NCBI RefSeq assembly: GCF_006442975.2
Contig: NZ_CP083954.1
Span: 5,029,501-5,093,500, forward strand
DNA: 64,000 nucleotides
Direction: 5' to 3'
DNA from: Mesorhizobium sp. B2-1-1
GTDB taxonomy: Bacteria; Pseudomonadota; Alphaproteobacteria; Rhizobiales; Rhizobiaceae
Notes under the pieces: generated by a model
The model's input: only the letters and a program-made list of their open reading frames with translations
What the model was told of the DNA's origin: nothing
The model's database searches: none
Translations under genes and position numbers: made by a program
In this document: positions 7,572 through 22,500 of the stretch, one piece after another
Layout: each line of letters opens with the position of its first letter
How positions within the stretch are numbered: the stretch's first letter is position 1

Positions 7572-10500
7572 ATGACCATCAATAACGAATTGGACGCCGT
7601 TTCGGGTTCGTGGGACGAGCATTCCATGGCCAGTGAACGTCACGACCAGACCTCGCCGGCAGAGTTCCAGGTCGCACAGGCGGCTTCGACGCAACAGGCC
7701 GCGCCGGCAGCGGCCGAACCAGTGCCGGTCGATGTGGGCAGTGGCGCGCCGGCGGAAGCACCCGCGGAGGCGAAGGCCCAGGCGGCAGCCGCGCCGCACG
7801 AATACGTCGCCGACGCCGGCAACGTCGTGAAGCTTCCGGCGAACGTCTCGATCGACAACATCAAGGTCGACGGCCACAATCTCGTGCTCGAACAGGCCGA
7901 CGGCTCGGTTATCGTGATCAAGGACGGCGCGCTCAACGTGCCGACCTTCGTCCTTGGCGATGTCGAGGTGCCGCGCGTCGCCTTGATCGCCGCGCTCGAG
8001 GCGAGCCATGTGGATGTCGCCTTCGGCGCCGATGGTTCGATGTCGGCTGGCCCTGGAGGTTCGACCTCGAGCGCCGGTGGAAATTTTGAAATTCCTCCTG
8101 GCGGCATCGGCGATGGATTTGATCTTTCGGCGCTCTTGCCGCCGACCGATCTGCAGTTCGGGCAGGCCGAGAGGCGGGAACTGTTCCTTCCCAATGCGAA
8201 CCCGGAATTTGGCGATCTCACCGTCCGCGTGTCGGAAGAAGGGCTTTCCGGCGCAAACCCGGACGGCGATCCCGGCTCACCCTTCGACGAATCGAATCTT
8301 TCGGTGATCAACGGCAGCTTCGGCGCTACGGATCCCAATGGCGATCCGCTGACCTACGGCCTCGGAGTGCCTGCCACGACACTTACCTCGCACGGCACCG
8401 ACGTCGTGTGGGAACTGGTCGATTCGACGCATCTCGTCGGCAGGGTCGGATCGGACGTTGTGATCAGCGTCACCATCACGGATGCGAGCACGGGAACCTT
8501 CCAGATCGCCCTGCTCGGTCCCCTCGACCACCCGCTGGCCGGCTTCGAGGATGACCTCTCCATCGTCGTCCCGGTTACCGTGCAGGACCCGTTCGGCGGC
8601 TCGGCAACGGCCAACATGACCGTGATCGTCGAGGACGACAGCCCTGCCCTGACGGTGGGCAACACGGCAGCCAGTTCCGCGGTGCTCGATGAAAGCAACG
8701 CTGGTTCGCCGGCTGGCTTTCCGATCGATGTGACGAGCGCCAACCCGATTATTTCCGTTGCATCCAATTTCGGTGCCGACGGCGCCGCCGCCGGCGGCGG
8801 CATCGCCTATGCGCTGGGCCTGACCGGCAATGTCGCATCGCTCGATTCGGGCCTGAAGACGGCCATTGGCGATTTTGCGATCACGCTGCAGCAGACCAAT
8901 GCGACGACGGTCACCGGCACTTATCAGAACGGCGGCACCCACACCGCCTTTACCATCGTCATCAACGGCAATGGCACGCTTAAGGTCACCCAATACGCTC
9001 CGCTGGAGCACACTGTCGATGGATCGAGCGCTGCTGCCCATGACGACGTGCTGACTCTCTCGGGCAAGATCACAGCCTCGGTGACCGTCACCGACTTCGA
9101 TGGCGACAGCGCATTCGGCGGTGCCCAGATCGGCGGCGCGATCCAGTTCCACGACGATGGACCTTTGGTGACAGTCGTCGCCGACGCCGGCGCCGTGGTC
9201 TCACTCGACGAAACGCAGGCCTTGAGCATGGCGGCTGCGATCAACACAGGAACCATCGTCAAGGGCGATGATCCCGATATCGGCGGTACCGGGGCGATCA
9301 CCTCCGGCACCAGCAACGGCGCCCTGGTCAATGTGACGGCGCTGTTCGGCGGCGACGGCCCGGCGGCAAGCACCGCCACCGTCTATCAGCTGAGCGTCAC
9401 GAACGCCGTTTCCGGCCTGACCGTCACCGACGGCTCAACGATCACCTTGCAGACGCTTGCGAACGGAGTGGTTGTCGGAGTCGTGCAGGGCGGCGCGTTC
9501 AAGGGCGAGGCCGCGTTCGCGCTGTCGATCGATCCGGCCACCGGCAAGGTGACCGTCGAGCAATATCTGTCGCTCCACCATTCCGACACCGGTAATCCCG
9601 ACGACACGGTTGCACTCACCGCCGGCTCGCTGGCCGTGAAGGTCACGATCACGGATAGCGATGGCGACTCCGCCAGCGCCAGCGCCGACGTCTCGGGCCA
9701 GATCAGTTTCGACGATGACGGGCCGAAGGTGACGGCTGTCGCCGCCACCGGCGTTACGGTAGCGCTTGACGAGACGGCGACCACGAGCACCCCGGCTGGG
9801 ATCGACACTGGTACGGTCACCAAGGGCGAGGATCCCGATGTCGGCGGCACCGGCGCGATCGCGCACGGCACCAGCGACAGTGCCTTCGTCAACATCACGG
9901 CGCTGTTCGGCGCCGACGGTCCGGCCGTTTCGGGCAGCACCGTCTATGCGCTAAGCGTCACCAATGCGGTCTCCGGCCTTGCCGTCACCGACGGCTCGCT
10001 GATCACCTTGCAGACGCTGGCCAACGGCGTCGTCGTCGGCGTCGTCCAGGGCGGAACGTTCAATGGCGATGCGGCGTTCGCGCTGTCGATCGATCCGGCC
10101 ACCGGCAAGGTGACCGTCGAGCAATATCTGTCGCTTCATCATTCGAACGCCTCCAATCCGGACGACACGGTGGTGCTGGGCTCGCATTCGGTCGCAGTGA
10201 GCGTGACCGTCACGGATGGCGACGGCGACACCGCCAGCGCCAGCGCCGATGTCTCGGGCCAGATCAGCTTCGACGACGATGGTCCGAGCCTGACCATCTC
10301 GCAGCCGAACGGTGCCTTGAACGGCCTGTTCCTGGACGGCTTCGTCCCCAATGGCGACGCCTGGGGTGCGGGCAGCGGCACCACGACCGGTCCCGCCGGC
10401 GCCTGGACCGTCACGGCCTCGCCTTACGAGGGCGCCAGCAGCATCGAATTGCAGAAGGTCGGTGACGGCTATCGCGGTGCAGACAGCCCGACCAACAGCG

Positions 10501-13500
10501 TTATGGTCGACCTCGAGGCCAGCCCCGGCAACATCCAGATCTCGCAGACGCTGCATGGCCTCAGCGCCGGCGAATACCGCATCTCCTTCGAGATCGGCGC
10601 CGCCAACGACACCAGCCTCCTACACAGCGCCAAGCTCGAAGTGCTGTGGAACGGCGTCTCGGTCGGAACCTACAATCCCACGTCGGGCGTCATGCAGACC
10701 ATCGCCATCGACGTCACGGCGACGGCCGGCGACAACTCACTGACGTTCCGTGAAATCGGCGAACAGGGCGACAACACCGGCACCTTCCTTGCCAACATCA
10801 AGGTCGGCGACATCATCGTTATCGACGAGACCGCAGGTGTCGATGCCGATTCCGACGACACCACCGATCCTGCCGTGGCGGCCCTGTTTGCCGGCGTCAA
10901 TGCCGGGACCGATCCCGACATGCCGCTGCACCAATATGCGCAAGGCAGCGGCGGCGTCGTGAACGCCACGGCGCTGTTCGGCGCCGACGGACCGGCAGCG
11001 AAAGCTTCGCTCGTCTATGCGCTCACCCTTGCCAGCAATACGGGCGTGGATTCCGGCCTGAAGACCACCGATGGCCACGCAATCTCGCTGTTCAACGACG
11101 GCAACGGCCACATCATCGGCGTCTATGACGCCAACAACAACGGCGTTACCGCCACCGACAAGGTCGCCTTCGCCCTGCATGTCGATGCCGCCACCGGCCA
11201 GGTCGCGGTTGCGCAATACGTCTCGCTCCAGCATCCCGACACCAGCAGCAACGACGAGGGCATCGCGCTCGGCGCCGGCTCGGTCTCGGTCACCGTCACG
11301 GCGACCGATGGCGACGGCGACCACGTCACACAAAGCGCCGACATCTCCCAGACCATCGTCTTCGAGGATGACGGGCCGAAGGTCCTGAGCGGCCATGCCG
11401 CGCCGGTGACGATCGACGAGGACGACATTGCCAGCCTGCTGTCGCAGGGAACCTCGCCCTATGACGGGTCCGGCGACGGTTCGGGCACGGAGTTCCCGCT
11501 GGGTGCGGCGATCGCATCCGGCTCGCTGAACGGGCTTGTCGACTTCGGCGCCGACGGCCCGGCCGCCGGCGGCGGTTTCGGCTTCACCGGCACGGCGGCC
11601 GCAGACCTGACGGCCATCGGGCTGTCGTCGAAGGGCGTCGAGCTGAGCTGGGCGATCCAGGGCAACACGCTGGTCGGCTTTGTCGACAGCAACCATAACG
11701 GCGCTTACAACGGGCTTAGCGACCGCACCGTGATGACGGTGACGCTGAACGCCTCGAGCGGCGCCTTCGTGGTGCGCCAGTTCGACCAGCTCGACCATGT
11801 CGCACCGGCGGCCGGAACATCGGACCAGAACACCACGCTGCAGACGCATCTGGGCGGCGGCAGCGTGGCCGGCATCGACCTCGGCTCGGTGTTCCAGGCC
11901 AAGGACGGCGACGGCGATACGGTCACGCTGACCGGCAAGGCGACGGTCACCGTGGTCGACGACGTGCCGCAGGTGTTCATCACCGCGACCGGCGTGTCGG
12001 TCGTGCATGACGAGACGGCGGGCAACCAGAACGACGACACCAGCAGCGCCTCGGTCGCGCACCAGTTCGATTCGCTTGGACTGGGCCCGGCAAGCCTGGG
12101 CTATGCGCATGGCAACCTGCCGGTGGTGCTGTTCGGCTCGCTGCCCGGCACGGACGAGCCGCGCGCGGCCGTGCTCAGCCTTTCGGTTGCAGAGCCAGGC
12201 ACCGATTCGGGCCTGAAGACGACCGACGGGCACGAGATCTCGCTGTTCAAGCAAGGCAATCTGATCGTCGGCCGCGTCGACAACGCGAACGGTACGGCCA
12301 ATCCCGGCGGCGCCATTGCCTTCGCGGTCTCGGTCGACCAGACCGGCCATATCTCGACGGCACAATATCTGTCGCTGCAGCATCCGCTGGCCGGCAACGG
12401 TTCGGCCGGCTCTTATGACGAGCCGGTCAACCTGTCCGGCAAGATCAATGCGGTGGTCACCGTCACCGACTTCGACGGCGACACAGTCAGCCAGTCGCTC
12501 GCCATCGGCGCCAAGATCGTCTTCGACGACGACGGGCCGAAGGTGACGGCTGTCGCCGCCACCGGCGTTACGGTAGCGCTTGACGAGACGGCGACCACGA
12601 GCACCCCGGCTGGGATCGACACTGGTACGGTCACCAAGGGCGAGGATCCCGATGTCGGCGGCACCGGCGCGATCGCGCACGGCACCAGCGACAGTGCCTT
12701 CGTCAACATCACGGCGCTGTTCGGCGCCGACGGTCCGGCCGTTTCGGGCAGCACCGTCTATGCGCTAAGCGTCACCAATGCGGTCTCCGGCCTTGCCGTC
12801 ACCGACGGCTCGCTGATCACCTTGCAGACGCTGGCCAACGGCGTCGTCGTCGGCGTCGTCCAGGGCGGCATGTTCAGTGGCGATGCGGCGTTCGCGCTGT
12901 CGATCGATCCGGCCACCGGCAAGGTGACCGTCGAGCAATATCTGTCGCTTCATCATTCGGACGCCTCCAATCCGGACGACACGGTGGTGCTGGACCTGCA
13001 TTCGGTCGCGGTGAGCGTGACCGTCACGGATGGCGACGGCGACACCGCCAGCGCCAGCGCCGATGTCTCGGGCCAGATCAGCTTCGACGACGATGGTCCG
13101 AGCCTGACCATCTCGCAGCCGAACGGTGCCTTGAACGGCCTGTTCCTGGACGGCTTCGTCCCCAATGGCGACGCCTGGGGTGCGGGCAGCGGCACCACGA
13201 CCGGTCCCGCCGGCGCCTGGACCGTCACGGCCTCGCCTTACGAGGGCGCCAGCAGCATCGAATTGCAGAAGGTCGGTGACGGCTATCGCGGTGCAGACAG
13301 CCCGACCAACAGCGTTATGGTCGACCTCGAGGCCAGCCCCGGCAACATCCAGATCTCGCAGACCATGCTGCTCAGCGCCGGCGAATACCGCATCTCCTTC
13401 GAGATCGGCGCCGCCAACGACACCAGCCTCCCACACAGCGCCAAGCTCGAAGTGCTGTGGAACGGCGTCTCGGTCGGAACCTATGATCCCACGTCGGGCG

Positions 13501-16500
13501 TCATGCAGACCATCGCCATCGACGTCACGGCGACGGCCGGCGACAACTCACTGACGTTCCGTGAAATCGGCGAAAAGGGCGACAATACCGGCACCTTCCT
13601 TGCCAACATCAAGGTCGGCGACATCATCGTTATCGACGAGACCGCAGGTGTCGATGCCGATTCCGACGACACCACCGATCCTGCCGTGGCGGCCCTGTTT
13701 GCCGGCGTCAATGCCGGGACCGATCCCGACATGCCGCTGCACCAATATGCGCAAGGCAGCGGCGGCGTCGTGAACGCCACGGCGCTGTTCGGCGCCGACG
13801 GACCGGCAGCGAAAGCTTCGCTCGTCTATGCGCTCACCCTTGCCAGCAATACGGGCGTGGATTCCGGCCTGAAGACCACCGATGGCCACGCAATCTCGCT
13901 GTTCAACGACGGCAACGGCCACATCATCGGCGTCTATGACGCCAACAACAACGGCGTTACCGCCACCGACAAGGTCGCCTTCGCCCTGCATGTCGATGCC
14001 GCCACCGGCCAGGTCGCGGTTGCGCAATACGTCTCGCTCCAGCATCCCGACACCAGCAGCAACGACGAGGGCATCGCGCTCGGCGCCGGCTCGGTCTCGG
14101 TCACCGTCACGGCGACCGATGGCGACGGCGACCACGTCACACAAAGCGCCGACATCTCCCAGACCATCGTCTTCGAGGATGACGGGCCGAAGGCCGTCGG
14201 AACCGCCTCGATCACGGCGAATGTCGACGAAGACGGGCTTGCCGGACACAACCCAGATGCCGGCAGGCCGGGTGAGACGGGAGCGATCGGCCTTTCCGCG
14301 ACCGTCACGGGCGCTGCCGGCGCGCTGACCGCGCTCGTCGACTTCGGCGCCGACGGCCCGGGCGCCCAGGCGTTTCATCTTGCCTCGACGGCCGTGCCGG
14401 CGGATTCCGGCCTTACGTCGCAGGGCGCGCATGTGCTCATCGTATCCGATGGGAGCACCTTGCATGGTTATGCCGAGGCAGGAAACGGCGCCGGATTCTC
14501 GGACGGCGACCGCGAGGTCTTCCGGCTGACCGTGAGTGCCGACGGCTCCTACGTCTTCACGCTCAAGGATCAGATCGATCATCCCACGCTGGACGGCCAG
14601 GCCGGAGACAATGGCGAAAACCAGCTGACGAGCCCGATCGATCTTTCCTCGTATATCGTCGCGACCGACGGTGACGGCGACTCCATCTCCCTTGGCGCCG
14701 GGACCTTCCTGATCCAGGTCCTCGACGACATTCCGGTGCAGACCAGCGCCACCGTCTCCGGCAATGTCGGCGAGGACGCGCTTTTGCTGGCGAACTCGAA
14801 TGGTCATTCCGTCGGCAATCCCGACGGAGATGGCCTCGGCACGGTCGCGACCGGTTCGCTGAGCTCGCTGGTCTCCGCCGGGGCGGACGAACCCGGTTCC
14901 TTCTCGCTGATCCAGAACCCCGCTGGCTTGCCGGCGGCGACATCGAAGGGCGAGGCGATCGTCTACCACGTCGACGGCACGGTGCTGACCGGCTATGTCG
15001 AGAGCGGAACACCCGGCCTCGATGCGGGCGACCGCAAAGTCTTCACCCTCGATGTCCAGCCGAACGGCACCTACACCTTCACCTTGCTGGACCAGATCGA
15101 CCACCTGCCGAACTCCCCCGCCAACGATGACAACCAGAAGCTGGTGCTCGACTTCACACATGCGCTCCAGTTCACCGACGCCGACGGCGACACGATCGCG
15201 ATCACCGGCGAGACGACGACCACGACAGCCACAACAGGCATGAGCCTGCATTCCGGCCATTACGGCACCTATACCGTGGGCGGCGTTACGTTCGACGGAC
15301 TAACGTTCAATGGAGCCTTGGCTCACGATTTCAACAATGGCGCCGGGAGCGATTCCTTCAACGTTTCGGGTCAGGGCGTCGGCATCGGCGACAATCATAT
15401 CCATGACAATGAGGGCTTCATCTTCTCGCGGCCCGGCACCGACGCGGTGAGCTTCACCATCAACGGCAACGGTTCGGGCACAATTTCCTGGGAAGCCTAC
15501 AATGGCGCCGGCGTGCCGGTTTCCGGGAGCTCCGGTTTCCAGATAGGAACGATGACTGTGCCGGCCAACGGCTCAGTCGTCACGATCGACCCGGCGGGCA
15601 CGTTCGACCATCTGGTGATCCGCTTCGATCTCGACAGCGGCGACAAGATCCGCGCCGAAAATTTCCTCTATACGTCGACCACCACCACCAGCGGCGGCGT
15701 CTTCACCATTGGCATCGAGGACGACATTCCGGTAGCGCTGAACGGCAGCGCCAATCTTCCGACCGTCTACGAAGACACGCTGACCGGCCTGTCGAGCGGA
15801 AATTCGGAAGGCGGCAGCCAGCCAACCTCGGTTACGTTTGGGGCATCGGCCTTCGTCCCACTGCTTTCGATCGGCGCTGATGACGACGCGACTTTCTCCT
15901 TCAACGTCGAAAAGAATGGAACTCAGGCGGGCGTGTCGTCGGGGGGATCGGCGGTTCATTTCGTTGTGGGTGTCGATGCCGTCGATGGTGTCGCGGCGGA
16001 CGGTCGCACCGTATTCACGATTGCGGACAACAACAACGGCACCTTTACGCTGACGCTGCTCGATCACCTCGACCATAGCCTCAATTCCGGCGACAGCGGG
16101 ACGATGGCGATCGACATCGGCTCGCTCTTCAAGGCGACCGACTTCGACGGCGACAGCGTCAACCTGGCCGGCACGTTGAACATTGTGGTCGAAAATGACA
16201 GGCCAGTGATCGCTGCGGCGGAGGCCACCGTGGCGGAAAGCACCGCAGCGGGTTCCACAAACGCATTCAACGCGGCCTCCGCGACCGGCTCGCTGGGAAT
16301 CTCGTGGGGAGCCGACGACGCCAATCCCAACAGCGGCATTCACGACCGCTCGGTTACCTTCAATCCGGCGTTGGCCGGCGTCCAGGCTGGCCTGACGTCC
16401 AATGGCGATGCCATCACCTACACTCTGTCCAGCAACGACACCGTGCTGACGGCGACCGCCACGCACAACTCGGTCATCCGCACCATCTTCACCGTGTCGA

Positions 16501-19500
16501 TCAACGATCAGACTAACGGCAACTATTCGTTCAACCTGCAAGACAATATCGACCATCCGGCTGGAGCCGACCACAACGACAAGGCCCTGTCCTTCGACTT
16601 CACCGCGACGGATTCGGATGGCGACAGCACGTCGTCCACCTTCACCGTGCATGTCACCGACGACATTCCGGTCGTCACCAGCCCCGCGGGTACGGGCAAT
16701 GTGTCGGAGAGCCTGCTGCCCCTGGTACAGCCGACATCCGGCGATCTCAACATCGACTGGAATGCGGACGACAAGGGATCGAGCCACCTCGAATTCGCGC
16801 GCGGTCCCGGCAACACTCTCATGGCGCCCGAAGAGCTGACCTCGGGCGGCGTTTCGCTGGACTACACAGTCCGTCTTGCCGCCAACGGCGTCGATGAGGA
16901 ACTCGTCGCCTTCAAGCAAGGCGACACCGTATCCAATCCCGTCTTCATGGTGACCCTGAACGGCGTGGGCACGCCGACCTTTGTCTTCACCCTCTGGCAG
17001 CCGCTTGACCACGACCACACCGGCGGCAGCGACGCCTCGCTGCCGCTCGGCTTCACCATCAAGGCCGTCGACGGCGACGGCGACTCCGTCACCCAGAGCT
17101 TTACGGTCAATGTCGCGGACGACGTGCCGGCGGCAGCGATGAATGCACAGGTCCAGCTCGATGACGACGCGCTGGGCGGCAATCCCGATGGCACCGGCGA
17201 TGTCGATCCCGACACCGCCCACACATCCGGTACGCTCGGTCACACCTACGGCGCCGACGGCGCCGGTACGACGCTGCTCACCGGCGCAACGCTGCCGGTT
17301 GCGGGCGGGTTCTCGGTGACCTCGAACTCGGGAACCGACCTGATCATCAGCCAGATGCAGAACAACGTCGTCGTCGATGTGCTGAAGGTGCATCTGGCCG
17401 ACACCACATCCGGCGCCTACACGGTCACGCAGCTTCATGCGATCGAGCACCCTGCCGGCGACGACGAGAACAATCTGCAGTTCGGGGTCAACTACACCGT
17501 CACGGACGGCGACCACGACACGGCCACCGGCACGCTGTCGATCGATGTCGACGACGACACGCCGACGGCGAGTGTGAGTGCCTCGCAAAACGTCGCCGAG
17601 GGCACAACGGTCACCGGCGTGCTGGACTTCGTCGCCGGCGCCGATGGTGCCACGGTGACGCAGATCAACGGCAAGACCCTGGTGTTCGGCGCCGATGGCT
17701 ACTCGCAGCCAATCGTCTTCGAGCACGGCACGATGGCGGTCATGGCGAATGGCAGCTACACATTCACCGCGCAAGGCGACGACGTCTATCTTACCGGAGG
17801 CACCGCAACCGGCACCTTCACCGTAAAGGATGGCGACGGCGACACGTCGACCGCCAACTTCGGCTTTGCGATAAACGACACCACCAACGACACGACGGTC
17901 AACCTTAGCGCCTCGACGGTGTCGGAAGGAGCGGTGGCCAACTACGTCTTCACGGCAACACTGTCGAACGCCTCCCAGGGCGTGACCACGATCACAACCG
18001 ACCAGGGCGACATCACGATCGCGAACGGCCAGACCACCGGCACGCTGACGATTGCCTCGGGCAATGACGAGGACGTCTATCTCGACGCGTCGAGCCGGAC
18101 CGCGACCATCATCAACACCAGCGGTGGCAATTTCGAGCATCTCGTGGTCGGCGCCGCAACGGCGACGGCGCAGGTCACCGACACCACAAACACGGTGACG
18201 GCGACGCTCACGTCCTCAACAATCCCAGTGTCGGAAAATGGCGGCTCGATCCTCTACACGGTGACGCTGACCGGCACTCCTGGTTCGGTCGCACCGACCG
18301 CGCCACTGACCTTCACGCTGGCCAATGGCGAGACGGTGACGATCGCCGCCGGTGCGACGTCCGGATCCGTAAGCCACACCTACACGGATGCCGAGATCAC
18401 CAACCAGGCGAATATTTCCAATTCGATTGCGTCGGTGCAGTCGGGGGGCAGCGAATATGAGCATCTGGTCACGGCGGGCTCGACCACCGTTGACGTCAAC
18501 TACTTGACAACGCTCACTGGTCTGACGCTGCAAGCTTCCGGCGGCGACACATTCGTGGACGAAAAAGGCCTGGATATCCGTAGCGGCGAACCTGCGGGAT
18601 CTGGCGAAAACGACAACAATCCGGCTACCAATGTCGATCCGTCGGAAAGCAACACCGGCGCCTTCGGTTTCACATCGCCCGACGGCCTGGTCACGCTGAC
18701 GATCGGGACCACAGCGCTGAGCTTGGCGGAGTTACAGGCCGCCTCGCCCGGAGCGCCGGTGACCATCTTGGGCGGCCCGGCCTACGGATTGCTCCAGGTG
18801 ACAAGCTTTGTCGGAGACGCGACCGGCGGCACGGTGACCTACAAGTTCACCTTGCTCGACAATGTCACTCATCCGAATACAACGGCGGATGCGACGCCCG
18901 GTGACCGTGGCCTCGAGGATCAGGTGTTTGCGAACTACGGTGTTGTCGTTACAGACACCGACGGCAGCAGCACCACCTCTTCGCTGGACATCGCGATACG
19001 CGATGATGGCCCAACGGCCCACAATGACACCGATTCCTTCGGCACTGGCATCATAGGCAGCTCGATCCTCGGCAATGTGACAGACGGCGCCGGCACCAAC
19101 GAAGGTCTGCACGGCACCGGTATCGACACCCTGGGTGCCGACGGCGCCAAGATCAGCGGCGTTACGGGCGCTGGCGGATCGGACACCGATGTGGCTGGCG
19201 GCGGCTTCGTCGTCAGCGGCCAGTTCGGCACGCTGGCTCTGCAGGAGAACGGCAGCTACGTCTATACCCGTGTCTCCGGCCTGGCCGGCAGCGACGTGTT
19301 CACCTACACGCTGAAGGACGGCGACGGCGACAGCTCGACCGCGACGCTGACCGTCGGGCTCGACAGCACCGGTCAGCCGACCGCCACCTCGTCGAGCATC
19401 GTGGTCGACGAGGACGATCTTGCAGCGGGCGTCCACAACACCAACAGCCCGGGCGACGATACGACTTCGAACCCTGCGAACATGTCGCTTGGCAGCTATG

Positions 19501-22500
19501 GGCCAGACGGGCATGGCTCGCTCAGCTTCGACGTTGCCAATGGCGACACCGTCATGGACGGCGCTTTCACAGTGAAGCATGACGGCGTCGCGCTCCACTA
19601 TTACTACGACACGGCCTCACACACCTTGTACGGCACGACCGACACGTCCGGCGCGACGGCCGCAGCCAACCACGCCGCCTTCAAGATTGAGGTTAACCAG
19701 ACAGCGGCGACCTATAACTTCACGCTGCTGCAGGAGGTCGATCACCCGCAAGGCGGCGGCGAGAACGACATCAATCTTTCGCTTGGGTACACCATCACCG
19801 ACTCCAACGGCGACCACGCCAACGGCACGGTCGGCATCAAGATCGACGACGATATGCCGGTGGCGAGGCCGGACACCGTGCAAGTAGACGAAGGCAGCAA
19901 GCCGACGCTCAATGCGATCCTCGTGCTCGATCTTTCGCTCAGCATGAACAGCGATCCGGATGGCGCGGGCGGTTTCACTACCCGGCTTGCACTCATGCAG
20001 GCAGCGGTCCAGAATTTCCTGAGCAGTTCGACAGTGATCTTCAACCAGATCACAATCTATTCTTTCGGAGTAGGAGCCGAGCTCGTCGGCCAGTACACGA
20101 TCGGTGAAAGCAACTACATCCAGAGTGCCATCAACACTGTAAACGGGTTCAATTCGAATAGTCTCTCGGCTGGCACGCAATATGACTCCGCCGCCAACCT
20201 GATCGACGGCAGAAGCAGTAGTGCCGATCGCTACGCGAATTTGCCGCATCCCACGGCCGACGCCACCAACATCTACTTCCTGAGCGACGGCGACCCGCAA
20301 TCGGGAGCGAGCCTGGATGCGATCGAGCAGAGCAGCTGGAGTAATTTCCTCGCCAGCAGCCAAGTGAACCAGGTCTTCGCGCTTGGCTTCAGCGATATCG
20401 CCAATACAAATTTCCTGGCGCAGATCGCCTCGCGCCCAGGCGATATTGCCGAAGCGGTGACGGATCCGACCGAGCTCTCATCGACGCTGGCGGGTGCGCT
20501 GCCATCGTCCGCCTCGGGCAGCATTCTTGCCGATCATGGCCTTGGCGTCGATGCGTTTGGCGCTGACGGCGGCCACATCCAGTCGATTGCGATCGACGGT
20601 ACGACCTATACGTTCAATGGAACGAACGCCATCAGCCTTTCCGGCGCATTACCCGGCGCGCATCTGCTTGCGAACGACGGCAAGTCGATCGAGGTGAGCA
20701 CGAGCGCCGGCGGCAAGCTGACATTCTATTTCGCCGACGAGGGTATCCATCATGCGGGCGACTACGACTACACCGCACCGGTGAACGTCAATGCGGACAA
20801 GATCGAGACATTCCACTATGTCCTGGTGGATGGCGACGGCGACACGGCCGGAGCGGATCTGCAGGTAACGGTTCTGGATATCCCGAACGCCGCACCCGTC
20901 ATCACCGCACCCAATGGCGGCAGTGATTTCACCATCAGCGTGCCGGAAAACACGACTGCGGTGACTGACATCAACGCGACCGACGCCAATGGCGACGCGC
21001 TGACCTATTCGATCGTAAATACTCCAGGTACTGACTCCAGCAAGTTTACGATCAATCCGACGACAGGCGTTCTGGCCTTTGTCTCCGCGCCGAACTTCGA
21101 GGCACCGACCGATGTTGGCACCAACAATTCCTACATCGTCAACGTCCAGGTCTCGGACGGCCATGGCGGCACTGACACGCAGCAGATCACGGTGAATGTG
21201 ACTAATGCCAACGACGCGCCAACCGGCGTTGCCGACAATTTCTATACCAACACGTCCAATTCGGGCCAAGGCACCACAATCACATTACAGAATGCATGGT
21301 TGGTGCGAAATGACATGGACCCGGAAGGCAACGCGCTCAATGTCGGCGCCGGGTCGAACGGAACGGACGTCGACAAAGTTTCCGTTGGTATTTCGACGAC
21401 CAGCATCAGGGTTGATATTGCTAAGGGAGATACCGGTAACTTCACCTACACTGTGACCGACGGATCGCTGTCGTCCGCGAGCACGACTGTAACCGTGTAT
21501 AGGGGAGATGACGACGCGACAATAACCGGAGGCAGCGGCAACGACATTCTCCTTGCGGTCGGCGCCGCAACGCTGAGTGGCGGAGCCGGAAGCGACATCG
21601 TGGTGGGAGGTAGCGGCAACGACACCATCATTGCCGACCAGAACGACTATGTCATCGACGGTGGCAGCGGTACGGACATGCTGCAGGTAAACGGCAACTT
21701 CACCTCCGTAAGCGACGCGCAAATCGCCAACGTAGAGAATGTGACGCTAACGGCGGCGGCCATCCTCAATCTGTCCAGCCAGACGGAAGGCTTCGTCATA
21801 ACGGGTTCATCCGGCGCCGACTCGATTACTGGCGGCGCGGGCAATGACACCATTGTCGGCGCTCAGAACGACACGCTGCTTGCGGGTGGCAGCGGTACGG
21901 ACACGCTGCAGATCGGCGCGGATTTCAATGATACTGGCAACGGCCAAATCACGGGCATCGAAAATGTCACGCTAACGGCAGCCGTAACATTGAACCTCGG
22001 AGATCAAACGGAAGGGTTCAAGATCACGGCCTTTTCGGGCGGCAACACCATCACTGCGGGAACGGGCGGCGATAGCGTAACGATCAATGCCGGTACCAGC
22101 GCGACTTCATGGAACATCGACCTAGGGAACGACTCAGCAACGGACAAGGTTGTCTTCAACCATGCGTCGATTAGCGCCAGCCAAGATACACTCGCGACCG
22201 TTTCCAACTTCGATGTTGCCGACGACAAGTTAGCGGTGGTGCTAGGCGCTGCGAACATAGCTGATGGCACGTTCCAGACAATCACCGCTGCCAATACCAA
22301 TGTTTCGGCGGGCGCTGAGGTGATTGAATTGGTCAACAATTCGTGGACCGGGCCGCTTGCCAATGACGGTGACAACTCCACCATCGAGGGGTTCATTCAG
22401 GCGGCGATCCAGAATTTCCCTGCGACAGGCAGTTACACTTTCATCGTTTACTCGGGTACGTCGGTAACAGCGAATGCGGGCATCTATTCGGTGAACATCA

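Noticed and set aside
10737..12680. Long open frames on the minus strand inside the adhesin gene (for example 647 residues here and 855 residues at 15573-18140)
   Set aside because: They mirror the GC-rich, repetitive codons of the adhesin, duplicate with its repeats, and show no domain, start signal or plausible composition (Arg/Gly/Asp/Val-rich).
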